Source: Streptomyces sp. NBC_01431
Lineage (GTDB): Bacteria > Actinomycetota > Actinomycetes > Streptomycetales > Streptomycetaceae
Assembly (NCBI RefSeq): GCF_036231355.1
Contig: NZ_CP109496.1
Coordinates: 2,046,001 to 2,110,000, forward strand
Reading direction: 5' to 3'
DNA: 64,000 nucleotides
Part shown: in pieces, positions 43,162-52,600 of the stretch
Position numbering within the stretch: position 1 is the first letter of the stretch
Layout of the letters: each line of letters starts with the position of its first letter
Program-made: the position numbers and the translations under genes
The notes under the pieces: generated by a model
The model's database searches: none
Seen by the model: only the letters and a program-made list of their open reading frames with translations
What the model was told of the DNA's origin: nothing

Positions 43162-44283
43162 CTACTTGAGGCCGAGGGTGTCGCAGGCGGACGTGTAGGC
43201 GCCGGTGCAGATGTCGGCGATCGTGTAGATCTTGTCCTTGATGACCGTGTCCTTGATGTTGTCCTTGGTCAGCGAGACGACCGGGACGATCGAGGACGGG
43301 ACGCCCTTGGTGGTCGGGGAGTCCACCTTCGTCGGGGCGAGCGAGCCGAGGTCCTGGCCCTTGGCGAGCTTGACCGCCATCTCGGCGGCGATGGCGTCCT
43401 CCTGCGGGTAGGACTTGTAGACGCTCATGTACTGCTCGCCCGTGAGGATCCGCTGCACACCCGCGAGCTCGGCGTCCTGGCCGGTGACCGGCGGGAGCTT
43501 GGAGAGACCGGCCGCCTTGAGGGCGGTGATGATGCCGCCGGCCATGCCGTCGTTCGCAGAGTAGACGCCGATGATCTTGTCCTTGCCCAGGGCGGAGATC
43601 GCGCCTTCCATGTTGGCGTTGGCGTTCTCGGGCTTCCACTCCTTGGTGTCGTACTCCTTCCCGATGTTCACCTTGCCGTCGAGCTCGGCGTGGGCGCCCT
43701 TCTTGAAGAGGGCGGCGTTCGGGTCGGTGACGGCGCCGTTCATCATCACGATGTCGCCGGACTTGGCGTTGCCACCCAGGGCCTGGAGAAGGGCCTTGCC
43801 CTGCACGTGGCCGACTTCCTCGTTGTCGAAGGACACGTAGGAGTCGATGGGGCCCTGGGCCAGGCGGTCGAAGGCGACGACGGGTATGCCGGCGTCCTTG
43901 GCCTTCTTGACCGAACTCGCGATGGCGGCGGAGTCGACCGAGTCCACGATGAGGGCGTCCACCTTGTTGGTGATCATCGTGTCGGCCTGCTGGTTCTGGG
44001 TGGTCGCGTCCTGCTTGGCGTTCGCGTAGATGATCTGACCCTTGCCGTTGGTCAGTTCCTTGACCTTGGCCTCGATCAGCGGCTTGTCGAACTTCTCGTA
44101 GCGAGCCGTCTGGTTCTCCGGCAGCAGCAGGCCGATCTTGAGGTCGTCGCCCTTCTTGGCACTGCTTCCGGTGGAAGCCTTGGTGCCGCCGCCGGACTCC
44201 TTGGCACTGCCACAGGCGGCCAGCGAGACGGCCATCGCGGTGGCGGTAACGGCTACAGCGGCACGACGCATGTTCGTGTTCAC
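43162..44283 (-). CDS. xylF: Sugar ABC transporter substrate-binding lipoprotein (XylF type)
   Basis: A 373-residue lipoprotein: signal MRRAAVAVTATAMAVSLAAC with the lipobox LAAC, Cys24, then a Ser/Gly/Lys-rich tether. The mature part is a type I periplasmic-binding fold like XylF/RbsB: DLKIGLLLPENQTARYEKFDKPL, NQQADTMITNKVDALIVDSVD, GIPVVAFDRLAQG, GVYSANDGMAGGIITALKAAGL and PVTGQDAELAGVQRIL. A xylose-type aldose ligand is likely by family, not proven. It is first in the operon, upstream of the ATPase and permease genes. The ROK regulator gene lies 121 bases upstream in the same direction. Confidence 0.92.
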   Translation of the reverse strand: MNTNMRRAAVAVTATAMAVSLAACGSAKESGGGTKASTGSSAKKGDDLKIGLLLPENQTARYEKFDKPLIEAKVKELTNGKGQIIYANAKQDATTQNQQADTMITNKVDALIVDSVDSAAIASSVKKAKDAGIPVVAFDRLAQGPIDSYVSFDNEEVGHVQGKALLQALGGNAKSGDIVMMNGAVTDPNAALFKKGAHAELDGKVNIGKEYDTKEWKPENANANMEGAISALGKDKIIGVYSANDGMAGGIITALKAAGLSKLPPVTGQDAELAGVQRILTGEQYMSVYKSYPQEDAIAAEMAVKLAKGQDLGSLAPTKVDSPTTKGVPSSIVPVVSLTKDNIKDTVIKDKIYTIADICTGAYTSACDTLGLK

Positions 44284-44404
44284 TTCAGAAACCTCCCTGA
44301 CGAGGCCGCGACGTTGCGGCCGAGGTGGCTGGAAGTCAACTCGGCGTTAAGCCCACCGTCAAGGAGTAAATCCTTAACGAGATGACAACGGTGCCATCCG
44401 TTAT

Positions 44405-45604
44405 CTAAGTGAAGGCAGGCGCCGAGGCGGGCAGGGCACTCTCCAACAGGGTCGAATCGCCCATTTCACTCAGGACCAGAGCGAGCGCGCCCAGCACTTC
44501 GGCGCGGCCGCCGAGCGCCCCGGGAAGCACGGACAACTGCCGTGCCGCACTGGGGATCGCGTACCGCGACACGGAGTCCCGGATGGGCCCAAGGACGAGC
44601 TCACCGGCCTCCGCGAGATCGCCGCCGAGGACCACCCGGCTGGGGTTCAGGAGGTTGCACAGGTTGGCCACACCGCTGCCGATGTGGCGCCCGACGTCCG
44701 CCACGACACGGCGGCAGCCGGGGTCGCCCTCGCGAGCCAGCTGGACGACGCGCTCCATGGTCAGATCGGCTCCGTGGCTGGATTGCAACAGCGGGAGCAC
44801 ATAGCGGGCCGCGGTGAAGGTCTCCAGGCAGCCGCGGTTGCCGCAGCGGCAGACCGGGCCCGACTCGTCCAGGGTGATGTGCCCGATCTCGCCCGCGGTG
44901 CCGCCCGGCCCCCGGTAGATCTGCCCGTCGATCACCAGACCGGCGCCGACACCGCTGGCCACCTTGATGTACGCCAGGTCCTTGACCCCGCGCCCGCTGC
45001 CCCAGACCAGTTCGCCGAGGGCGCCGAGGTTGGCGTCGTTGTCGACGTACACCGGGACGCCCAGGCGTCCGGCGAGCTCCTCCCTGGGGTTGATGCCGGT
45101 CCAGCCCGGAAGGATCGAGGTGGAGCCCAGCGTGCCGGACTCCACGTCGATGGGTCCCGGCACACCGAGACCGACCCCGATGACCTTGTCCTGGCCTATG
45201 CCGGTGGCCGCGATCAGCCGCTTGACCAGCTCTTCCGCCCGGCCGAAGCCCTGCGCGGACGAGGCGTCGACGTCCAGCGGCTCGGCCTCCTCGGCGAGCA
45301 CCTGGTGGGCCAGGTTGCCGACGGCCACCCTCAGGTGCGTATGGCCGAAATCGACTCCGATGACGATGCCGGCCGAACCGCTGAGCGAGACGCTGCGGGC
45401 CCGGCGGCCGCCCGCCGAGGTGGGGGTGACCTCGACCGTCCCGCCGTCCTTCAGTTCCCGCACGATGTTGGAGACCGTGGCCGCGGACAGGCCGGTCGTC
45501 CTGGCGATCTCGGCCTGGGTGAGCGAGCCCGCCATGCGCACGGCGCGTACGACCCGCTCAAGGTTGGCCCGGTGCAGTGACGTCTGCGACCCCGGAGTCT
45601 CCAT
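44405..45604 (-). CDS. ROK family transcriptional regulator
   Basis: A 399-residue ROK repressor: an N-terminal MarR-like winged helix (about 8-70, LERVVRAVRMAGSLTQAEIA, then GLSAATVSNIVRELKD) fused to a sugar-kinase-like ROK domain. GVDFGHTHLRVAVGN is the phosphate-1 loop and DNDANLGALGE the catalytic-type Asp motif. GHITLDESGPVCRCGNRGCLE is the zinc motif (Cys-x-Cys-x4-Cys), and GGDLAEAGELVLGPI closes the fold. It lies between ngcEFG and xylFGH and may regulate either. In S. coelicolor the gene at this position is, from memory, a ROK regulator of the RokB type. ATG 45604 has GGGAG upstream. Confidence 0.9.
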   Translation of the reverse strand: METPGSQTSLHRANLERVVRAVRMAGSLTQAEIARTTGLSAATVSNIVRELKDGGTVEVTPTSAGGRRARSVSLSGSAGIVIGVDFGHTHLRVAVGNLAHQVLAEEAEPLDVDASSAQGFGRAEELVKRLIAATGIGQDKVIGVGLGVPGPIDVESGTLGSTSILPGWTGINPREELAGRLGVPVYVDNDANLGALGELVWGSGRGVKDLAYIKVASGVGAGLVIDGQIYRGPGGTAGEIGHITLDESGPVCRCGNRGCLETFTAARYVLPLLQSSHGADLTMERVVQLAREGDPGCRRVVADVGRHIGSGVANLCNLLNPSRVVLGGDLAEAGELVLGPIRDSVSRYAIPSAARQLSVLPGALGGRAEVLGALALVLSEMGDSTLLESALPASAPAFT

Positions 45605-45767
45605 CGACTCATCCACTCCCGCCGTAGGCGGACGGCACGACGGCCGCCCCCGCACGGAGCCGCAGCATTGAGGCCCCGTCTTTTCTCCAACATGTGAACC
45701 CTAAGCTCAGCCTTCTGGGTGGTCTCCCGTCAAGACCTGAGCAGATGCGGAGCGGATCGGGAACGCA

Positions 45768-45802
45768 CGACCGCCCGCGGGCACGGGGCCCGCGGGCGGT
45801 CG
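45768..45802 (-). terminator. Terminator after ngcG
   Basis: CGACCGCCCGCGGGC (45768-45782), loop ACGGG, GCCCGCGGGCGGTCG (45788-45802): a perfect 15-bp stem 29 bases after the ngcG stop, separating the ngc operon from the ROK gene. Confidence 0.85.
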
Positions 45803-45831
45803 GGAGAAGAAGGCGTGGCCGGGTCAGCGGG

Positions 45832-46743
45832 CTACTTGAGCGCTCCCGCCGTCAGGCCCGCCTGGACCTGCTTCTGAAAGACGATGTACACCGCGAGCAC
45901 CGGCAGCATGGCGATCGTCAGGCCCGCGAAGAGCGCCCCCCAGTCGCCCTGGTAGCCCTGCTGCACGGCGAGGTCCGCGAGTCCCTGGGTGAGCACCCAG
46001 TTCTTGGTGTCGCCCTGGTTGAGCACCAGCGGAAGCAGGTACTGGTTCCACTGGCCGAGCACGTTGAAGATGCCGATGCTGATGATGCCGGGCTTGGCCA
46101 TCGGCAGCATGATCTGGAAGAAGGTCCGGGTGTGCGAGGCCCCGTCGATCAGCGCGGCCTCGGCGACCGTGGTCGGCAGCGTCCGGAAGAACGCCGTCAT
46201 GAAGAAGACCGTGAACGGCAGCGAGTACGCGATGTAGATGAGGATCAGACCGGGCAGCGTGTTGAGGATGCCCAGGTTCTTGGTGACGAAGAAGAGCGGT
46301 ACGAGGACCATCACCACGGGGAACGCCATGCCGCCGACGAACAGGAAGTAGATGAACCGGTTGCCGGGGAACTCGAACCGGGCCAGCACGTAGGCGGCCA
46401 TCGACCCGAGCAGCATCGTGCCGAGGGTCGAAAGCCCCACCACGAAGGCCGTGTTGAGGAAGTACCGCCCGATGTTGGCCTTGCTCCAGGCCCGTGCCCA
46501 GTTGTCGAACTGGAAATGGGTGGGCAGCGACCAGGGGTGGGTGAGGATGTCGCCGGAGGTCTTGAACGAACTCCACAGCGCCCACAGCAGGGGCACGCCC
46601 ACCATGAGCGCCCAGACGAGGAGGAAGACGTGGGAGAAGGCGTTGAGCACGCCCCCCTCGCTGCTGCGCCACTTCCAGCGGGCAGCGCTGGCGGCGGGTG
46701 CGGACGACTGCTCGCCGTCCACCTTCATCGTTTCGGTCGTCAT
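45832..46743 (-). CDS. ngcG: Carbohydrate ABC transporter permease NgcG
   Basis: A 303-residue MalG-type permease with six membrane helices after a polar N-terminus of about 40 residues. The EAA loop that contacts the ATPase reads EAALIDGASHTRTFFQIMLPMAKPG. FLFVGGMAFPVVMVLVPLFF and the C-terminal GLTAGALK are typical of this family. With NgcF it would form the pore for N-acetylglucosamine or diacetylchitobiose uptake. No ATPase gene is in the operon; Streptomyces CUT1 systems commonly use the shared ATPase MsiK encoded elsewhere. The gap from ngcF is only 10 bases. Confidence 0.9.
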   Translation of the reverse strand: MTTETMKVDGEQSSAPAASAARWKWRSSEGGVLNAFSHVFLLVWALMVGVPLLWALWSSFKTSGDILTHPWSLPTHFQFDNWARAWSKANIGRYFLNTAFVVGLSTLGTMLLGSMAAYVLARFEFPGNRFIYFLFVGGMAFPVVMVLVPLFFVTKNLGILNTLPGLILIYIAYSLPFTVFFMTAFFRTLPTTVAEAALIDGASHTRTFFQIMLPMAKPGIISIGIFNVLGQWNQYLLPLVLNQGDTKNWVLTQGLADLAVQQGYQGDWGALFAGLTIAMLPVLAVYIVFQKQVQAGLTAGALK

Positions 46744-46753
46744 CGCGCCACCC

Positions 46754-47680
46754 CTAGAATTCGATGCGCTCGCGGCGCGACAGCCGCATGCTGAGAATGG
46801 CGAACACCAAGGTCACGATGAGCATCGCGACACCCATGGCGGCGGCCATTCCGTACTGGCTGTTGTCCCGGAACGCCGTCTTGTAGAGGAGCAGCGGGAC
46901 CACGTCGGTGGATTCGTCGGGGCCGCCGGCATTGACGGACATCAACTGCACGTAGATGAAGGCGTCCATCGCGATGATGCCCATGTAGACCCAGGCGGTG
47001 GCCACCGTGTCGCGCAGCAGCGGCAGGGTGATCCGGAAGAACGTCTTGACCCGGGAGGCGCCGTCGAGCAGCGCCGCCTCGTAGATCTCGCCCGGGATGG
47101 AGGCCATTCCGGCGGAGAAGAGAACGACGTAGAAACCGACGTTCGCCCACACCATGACGACCATGATGCACAGCAGGGCGATACTGGAATCGCCGAGCCA
47201 GGACTGCTGGAGCGAACTCAGACCGATGCTCGCCAGCAGGGAGTTGAGCATCCCGTTCTTGGTGTCGGGATTGTAGATCTGCTGCCAGAGGATCGCGATG
47301 ATCGTGATGGAGAGGACCTGCGGGAAGAAGAAGATCACCTTGTAGAGGCCGGAGCCCCGCACGCCGGCGACCCCCGCAGATCCCCTGCGGCGGCCGCCGA
47401 CATTCAGCATGAAGGCGAAGAAGAGACCGAAAGCCAGGGTGACGACCGGAACACACAGGAGCAGAACGACGTTGTGCCACAACGCCTTCCAGAACAGGTC
47501 GTTGTGAATGAGCTTCTGGTAGTTGTCCAGCCCGATGAAGTTCTTCTCGGGCGTCAATCCGCTCCAGCTCGTCATCGAAATCTGGAAGTCCTGGATGAAC
47601 GGCGAGATCACGAGGACCCCGTAGAGCGCCAGGGGAATTGCCAGGAATCCGATGATGAACCGGTACTTGCCGTGTCGCAT
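46754..47680 (-). CDS. ngcF: Carbohydrate ABC transporter permease NgcF
   Basis: A 308-residue MalF-type permease with six predicted helices. The EAA motif is YEAALLDGASRVKTFFRITLPLLRD, and PQVLSITIIAILWQQIYNP is the conserved pre-loop helix. Its length is short for MalF but standard for CUT1 permeases. It lies between the lipoprotein and second permease genes, with 45 and 10 bases to its neighbours, so the three form one operon. Confidence 0.9.
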   Translation of the reverse strand: MRHGKYRFIIGFLAIPLALYGVLVISPFIQDFQISMTSWSGLTPEKNFIGLDNYQKLIHNDLFWKALWHNVVLLLCVPVVTLAFGLFFAFMLNVGGRRRGSAGVAGVRGSGLYKVIFFFPQVLSITIIAILWQQIYNPDTKNGMLNSLLASIGLSSLQQSWLGDSSIALLCIMVVMVWANVGFYVVLFSAGMASIPGEIYEAALLDGASRVKTFFRITLPLLRDTVATAWVYMGIIAMDAFIYVQLMSVNAGGPDESTDVVPLLLYKTAFRDNSQYGMAAAMGVAMLIVTLVFAILSMRLSRRERIEF

Positions 47681-47725
47681 GTCTCCGGTCGCTCTCGTCT
47701 CAGCCAGTGGTGGCCATCGGCCTCG

Positions 47726-49150
47726 TCAGAGGTGCTTGAACTTCGGGACGGAGGAGTCCTTCTTGGTGTCGTCGCAGGCCTTCTGAGCCCGGTCCATCCA
47801 CTCGGGCGCCTTGATCTTGCCGACGAGCAGGTCGAGCGTGGCGTTGCCGATGGTCTCCTGGTTCAGTTTCTTGTACCAGTCCTGCAAACGGGAGTTGAGC
47901 ACGTTGGTCCCGGCCGCCTTGAGGGCGGCGTTGCCCGAGACGAGACCCGGGGTCATTCCGCTCAGCCCGTCGGCGGCACCCGCGACACACGTCAGCGACT
48001 TGATGGCGTTGGTGAAATTGGTGGTCTGCTTCTTGCTGAGCATGATGCGCAGCAGTTCCATGCCACCGGTGGGGTTCTTGCCGTCCTTGGCGACGATGAA
48101 GGGCTCGCCGGCCGCGGCGTACAGCGCGCCGAAGGGCAGCTTGTCGCTCGTGCCGCCGCCGATGAGGGAGCCGACCGCGAGGTCGAAGTCCTTCGGCATG
48201 GTCGGCGCGGCCTCGTTCTCCACCCAGGACCCGTCGGCGACCATCGCGGCCCGGCCCTGCGTCCAGGCCGTCTGCATCTGGATGTGGGTCATGCCCTCGG
48301 AGCCCTGGAGGAAGTAACCCTGGCCCGCGAGCTCCTCGTAGTACGTGATGACTTCCTTGACCGCGTCGGTCTTGAAGGCACCGTCGTCGAGGTTGTCGAT
48401 CGCGTTGAGCGCTTCCTTGCCGCCGACCTTGCCGATCTGGTGCAGCAGGTCGAAGTGCACGTAGTACGGGTACTTGCCCGGGTAGGTGAAGGGGGCGATG
48501 CCCGCGGCCTTGATCTTCTTGCAGAGCGCCAGCATGTCCGAGAAGGTCTGCGGATATGTCCAGCCCTTCTCCTTGAACAGCTTGTTGGAGTAGAAGCTGC
48601 CGTAGACCGTGAAGGCGTAGTTGAGCGCGTACATCGTCTGGGAGCCGAACTGGCCCTGCTCGATGGTGCCGGCGATCAGGACGTCGCGGACCTTCTTCGT
48701 CGGGTCGTCGATGGTGGGCGCGTCGAGCAGCGGGGTGAGGTCCTGGAGCTTGCCGGTCTTGGCGAGCGCGGCGGTGTCGAGGTTGTCGGCGCCGGAGTTG
48801 TCCATGAAGTCCGGCGGGTTGCCGCCGGCGAAGCGCGGCTGCAGTTTCGGGCCGATCGCCTGGGTGCCGGTGTGCTTGGCCGTGGTGCCGTACTTGCTGT
48901 TGTAGTCCGTCTCGGCGGCCTTGATGTAGTCGTCGCCGAGACCGCCCTTGAAGACGAAGGCCTCCAGCGGCGTGCCCTTGTTGACCCCGAGCGGATTGTC
49001 CGCCGACTTGGTGCCCTGGGAACTCGGCTTCTTGGTGTCACCGCTGTCGGAACTGGCACACGCGCTCAGCAGTGAAGTCGCCGGCACAGCCAGCAGGCCG
49101 ATTGCCATGGCCCGCTTGAGTGCGTCACGGCGGTTGATCTCGGATCCCAT
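47726..49150 (-). CDS. ngcE: N-acetylglucosamine/diacetylchitobiose-binding lipoprotein NgcE
   Basis: A 474-residue substrate-binding lipoprotein. The signal holds a twin-arginine-like NRRDALKRA and a lipobox LLSAC (Cys31), so export could be by Tat. The mature protein matches the NgcE family: GVNKGTPLEAFVFKGGLGDDYIKAAE, RFAGGNPPDFMDNSGADNLD, TVYGSFYSNKLFKEKGWTYP and WTQGRAAMVADGSWVENE. In S. olivaceoviridis NgcE binds N-acetylglucosamine and chitobiose; the S. coelicolor orthologue is reported to bind diacetylchitobiose. ATG 49150 is chosen over earlier codons because GGAGAAGGCGAGGA lies upstream. A minus-strand promoter is visible at 49329-49358. Confidence 0.9.
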   Translation of the reverse strand: MGSEINRRDALKRAMAIGLLAVPATSLLSACASSDSGDTKKPSSQGTKSADNPLGVNKGTPLEAFVFKGGLGDDYIKAAETDYNSKYGTTAKHTGTQAIGPKLQPRFAGGNPPDFMDNSGADNLDTAALAKTGKLQDLTPLLDAPTIDDPTKKVRDVLIAGTIEQGQFGSQTMYALNYAFTVYGSFYSNKLFKEKGWTYPQTFSDMLALCKKIKAAGIAPFTYPGKYPYYVHFDLLHQIGKVGGKEALNAIDNLDDGAFKTDAVKEVITYYEELAGQGYFLQGSEGMTHIQMQTAWTQGRAAMVADGSWVENEAAPTMPKDFDLAVGSLIGGGTSDKLPFGALYAAAGEPFIVAKDGKNPTGGMELLRIMLSKKQTTNFTNAIKSLTCVAGAADGLSGMTPGLVSGNAALKAAGTNVLNSRLQDWYKKLNQETIGNATLDLLVGKIKAPEWMDRAQKACDDTKKDSSVPKFKHL

Positions 49151-49328
49151 GCTCAAGTCCTCGCCTTCTCCAGGACTCATGCGGTGCAGCGGAATCCGCC
49201 GTCGCCCGCGAACAGTTGAAGCGTGAGTGGTGCCGTACATCCATCGCGGAGAGCTGCCCGGAGCCCGAGCCTAAACGGCCCGACGCACTCCCCCCGCCCG
49301 CGTTCAGCGGGTTGCTCGGACGCCGACA

Positions 49329-49358
49329 GGTATAGTCCACTTCCCGTCAACTGAGCAA
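49329..49358 (-). promoter_or_regulatory. Probable ngcE promoter
   Basis: On the minus strand, TTGCTC (-35, complement of 49353-49358) and TATACC (-10, complement of 49329-49334) are 18 bases apart. This predicts a start near 49322 and a leader of about 170 bases before ngcE. Confidence 0.45.
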
Positions 49359-49417
49359 GATCGAAAGCAGGGTTGGCCGACAGTCTTTCCCGAGTTGAGA
49401 CCTCGCGGATATATCCC

Positions 49418-49431
49418 TTGGTACGTACCAA
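49418..49431. promoter_or_regulatory. Perfect 14-bp palindrome (candidate operator)
   Basis: TTGGTACGTACCAA lies about 60 bases upstream of the ngcE promoter -35. Its TGGT/ACCA half-sites resemble those of GntR/HutC sites such as the DasR site, but the centre is ACGT instead of CTAG. The ROK protein encoded at 44405-45604 or a GntR regulator could bind it. Confidence 0.45.
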
Positions 49432-49584
49432 TGTGGACGAGGCTGCTCCTTTTGACGCGCATTACACACCTTGACGCCCGCATTGCCCCGCGGGAATCAG
49501 GCCATCCATTCCGGCCCGACACCCCCCAACACCCTTGACACCGGAGCGCACTTGACGCGCTACTGGACCTTGCGTTTTCGCTCT

Positions 49585-49596
49585 GACAACGTTGTC
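49585..49596. promoter_or_regulatory. Perfect 12-bp palindrome upstream of the GH92 gene
   Basis: GACAACGTTGTC with a CG centre lies 52 bases before ATG 49649. LacI-family repressors of sugar genes bind CG-centred palindromes of this type, often in exactly this position. Confidence 0.45.
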
Positions 49597-49648
49597 CAGT
49601 TCGCACCTGCCGGCTCGTACCGGCTTTGCGCCGAAGGAAAGGGCCCTC

Positions 49649-52600
49649 ATGCTGCCCAGATCCCGGTACCGACGAGGACCGGGGGCCGCCCTGGTGGCGG
49701 CCTCGTTCCTGCTCGTAGTGACGGCGCAATCCGCCGTCGGGGCGCCGTCGGCGACCGCCCAGCCACCCGGGAACGGCGGGCGGTTCAGCACCTCGTTCGA
49801 GACCGGCCAGCCCCAGCCGGACTGGGTCGACACCGTCGACACCGACCGCGCGGGCGCCAAGCGCTCCTCGGGTGTCGACGGCGGCTTCACCAGCGGCATA
49901 CCGGGCAATGTGACGGACAAGGTCACCGACGTCCGGGCCAGTGCCGAGAACACCGACGGCGGCGAGGTCAAGGAGAACCTGGTCGACGGGCAGCCCAGCA
50001 CCAAATGGCTCGCCTTCCAACCCACGGCTTGGCTCGAATTCGACCTCTCCGAACCGGTGAAGACGCTCACCTACGCGTTGACGTCGGCGAACGACGCCTC
50101 CGAGCGCGATCCCAAGGACTGGACGCTCAAGGGCTCGGCGGACGGCAAGGACTGGAAGACCCTGGACAGCCGCAGCGGCGAGAGCTTCAAGGACCGCTTC
50201 CAGACCAAGACGTACGACTTCGCGAACACCACGGCGTACGCCCACTACCGCCTGGAGATCACCGCCAACGGCGGCGCCCCCATCACCCAGCTCGCCGACA
50301 TCCAGTTCTCCAACGGCGACACCAGCACCCCCATCCCGCCGGACATGCGCACCACCCCGGACCGGGGCCCCGGCGGCTCCCCCACCGCCAAGGCCAACGC
50401 GGGCTTCACCGGGAAGCGCGCGCTGCGCTACGCCGGCACCCACAAGGCCAAGGGCCGGGCCTACTCATACAACAAGGTCCTCGATGTCAACACCCCGGTC
50501 GGCAGGGACACCGAACTCGACTACAAGATCTTCCCGTCGATGACGGAGACCGACCTCACCTACCCCGCCACGAACGTGTCCGTGGACCTCGCCTTCACCG
50601 ACGGCACCTATCTGAGTGACCTGAAGGCGCTCGACTCGCACGGCGGGGTGCTCAGCCCGCAGGGCCAGGGCGCCGCCAAGACGCTCTACGTCAACCAGTG
50701 GAACCAGGTCTCCTCGCGGATCGGCACGGTGGCCGCGGGCAAGACGGTGGACCGGATCCTGCTGGCGTACGACTCGGCCCAGGGGCCCGCGAAGTTCCAG
50801 GGCTGGATCGACGACCTGTCGATCGCACCGGCGAAGCCCGAGAAGCCGCTCGCGCACCTGTCGGACTACGCGCTCACCACCCGCGGCACCAACTCCAGCG
50901 GCTCGTTCTCGCGCGGCAACAACTTCCCGGCGACCGCGGTCCCCAACGGGTTCAACTTCTGGACCCCGGTCACCAACGCCGGATCGCAGGACTGGCTGTA
51001 CGACTACGCCCGGCGCAACAACGCGGACAACCTGCCGACGCTCCAGGCGTTCAGCGCCAGTCACGAACCGAGCCCGTGGATGGGTGACCGGCAGACCTTC
51101 CAGGTGATGCCGTCGGCCTCGGCCGGCACGCCCGACGCCTCACGGACCGCCCGCGCGCTCCCCTTCCGGCACGAGAACGAGACGGCGAAGCCGTACTACT
51201 ACGGCGTCACCTTCGAGAACGGCCTCAAGACGGAGATCGCGCCGACCGACCACGCGGCGATGATGCGGTTCACCTATCCCGGTGACGACGCGAGCCTGAT
51301 CCTCGACAACGTCACCAACCAGGGCGGCCTCACCCTCGACGCGGCGACGAATTCCTTCACCGGCTACTCGGACGTGAAGAGCGGCCTGTCGACCGGCGCC
51401 GGGCGGCTGTTCGTGTACGGGGTCTTCGACGCCCCGGTGACCGCGAGCGGGAAGCTGCCGGGCGGCGGGGGCGCCGACGTCACCGGCTACGCGCGGTTCA
51501 AGCCCGGCAAGAACCGCACGGTGACCCTGCGTCTGGCCACCTCCCTCATCAGCGTGGACCAGGCGAAGGCGAACCTGGCCGCCGAAATCCCCGCGAAGGC
51601 CGGCTTCGACAAGGTCAAGGACCAGGCGCGCAGGGCCTGGGACCAGATCCTGGGCCGCATCGAGGTCGAAGGCGCCTCGCACGACCAGCTGACCACCCTG
51701 TACTCCTCCCTCTACCGGCTGTACCTCTACCCCAACTCCGGCTTCGAGAAGGTCGGTTCGAAGAACCAGTACGCCAGCCCCTTCTCCCCCAAGGCCGGCG
51801 AGGACACCCCCACGCACACCGGGGCGAAGGTCGTCGACGGCACGGTGTACGTGAACAACGGGTTCTGGGACACCTACCGCACGACCTGGCCCGCCTATTC
51901 GCTGCTCACCCCGAAGAAGGCCGGGGAGATGGTCGACGGCTTCGTGCAGCAGTACAAGGACGGCGGCTGGATCTCCCGCTGGTCCTCACCCGGCTACGCG
52001 GACCTGATGACCGGCACCAGCTCGGACGTGGCCTTCGCCGACGCCTATGTGAAGGGCGTGAAGTTCGACGCCGAGGCGGCGTACGAGGCGGCCCTGAAGA
52101 ACGCCACGGTCGCCCCGCCCTCCTCGGGCGTGGGCCGCAAGGGCATGGACACCTCCCCCTTCCTCGGCTACGCCCCGACCTCGACCCCCGAGGGCCTGTC
52201 CTGGTCGATGGAGGGTTACGTCAACGACTACGGCCTCGCGAAGATGGGCCAGGCGCTGTACGAGAAGACGAAGAAGCCCCGTTACAAGGAGGAGTCGGCG
52301 TACTTCATGGGCCGCGCCCAGAACTACGTGAAGCTCTTCGACGCCAAGGCGGGCTTCTTCCAGGGCAAGGACAAGGACGGCAACTGGCGGGTGGCGAGCA
52401 GCTCGTACGACCCGCGGATCTGGGGCTACGACTACACGGAGACCGACGGCTGGGGCTACGCCTTCACCGCCCCGCAGGACTCCCGGGGTCTCGCCAACCT
52501 CTACGGCGGCCAGGCGGGCCTCGCCAAGAAGCTGGACGCCTACTTCTCGACGCCGGAGACCGCCTCGCCCGAGTTCGCCGGTTCGTACGGCAGCGTCATC

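Larger units (their letters stand above)
49151..49648. other. 498-bp divergent regulatory region ngcE / GH92
   Basis: No gene is supported here. It holds a probable ngcE promoter (49329-49358, minus strand), a perfect palindrome TTGGTACGTACCAA (49418-49431) and a perfect palindrome GACAACGTTGTC (49585-49596). Several TTGAC hexamers lie near 49454-49557, one of which probably serves as -35 for the GH92 gene. The codons before ATG 49649 are unsuitable as a signal peptide. Confidence 0.6.

Noticed and set aside
49418..49431. DasR (dre) site upstream of ngcE
   Set aside because: The half-sites TGGT/ACCA fit, but the centre is ACGT, not CTAG; I report only an unassigned palindrome.
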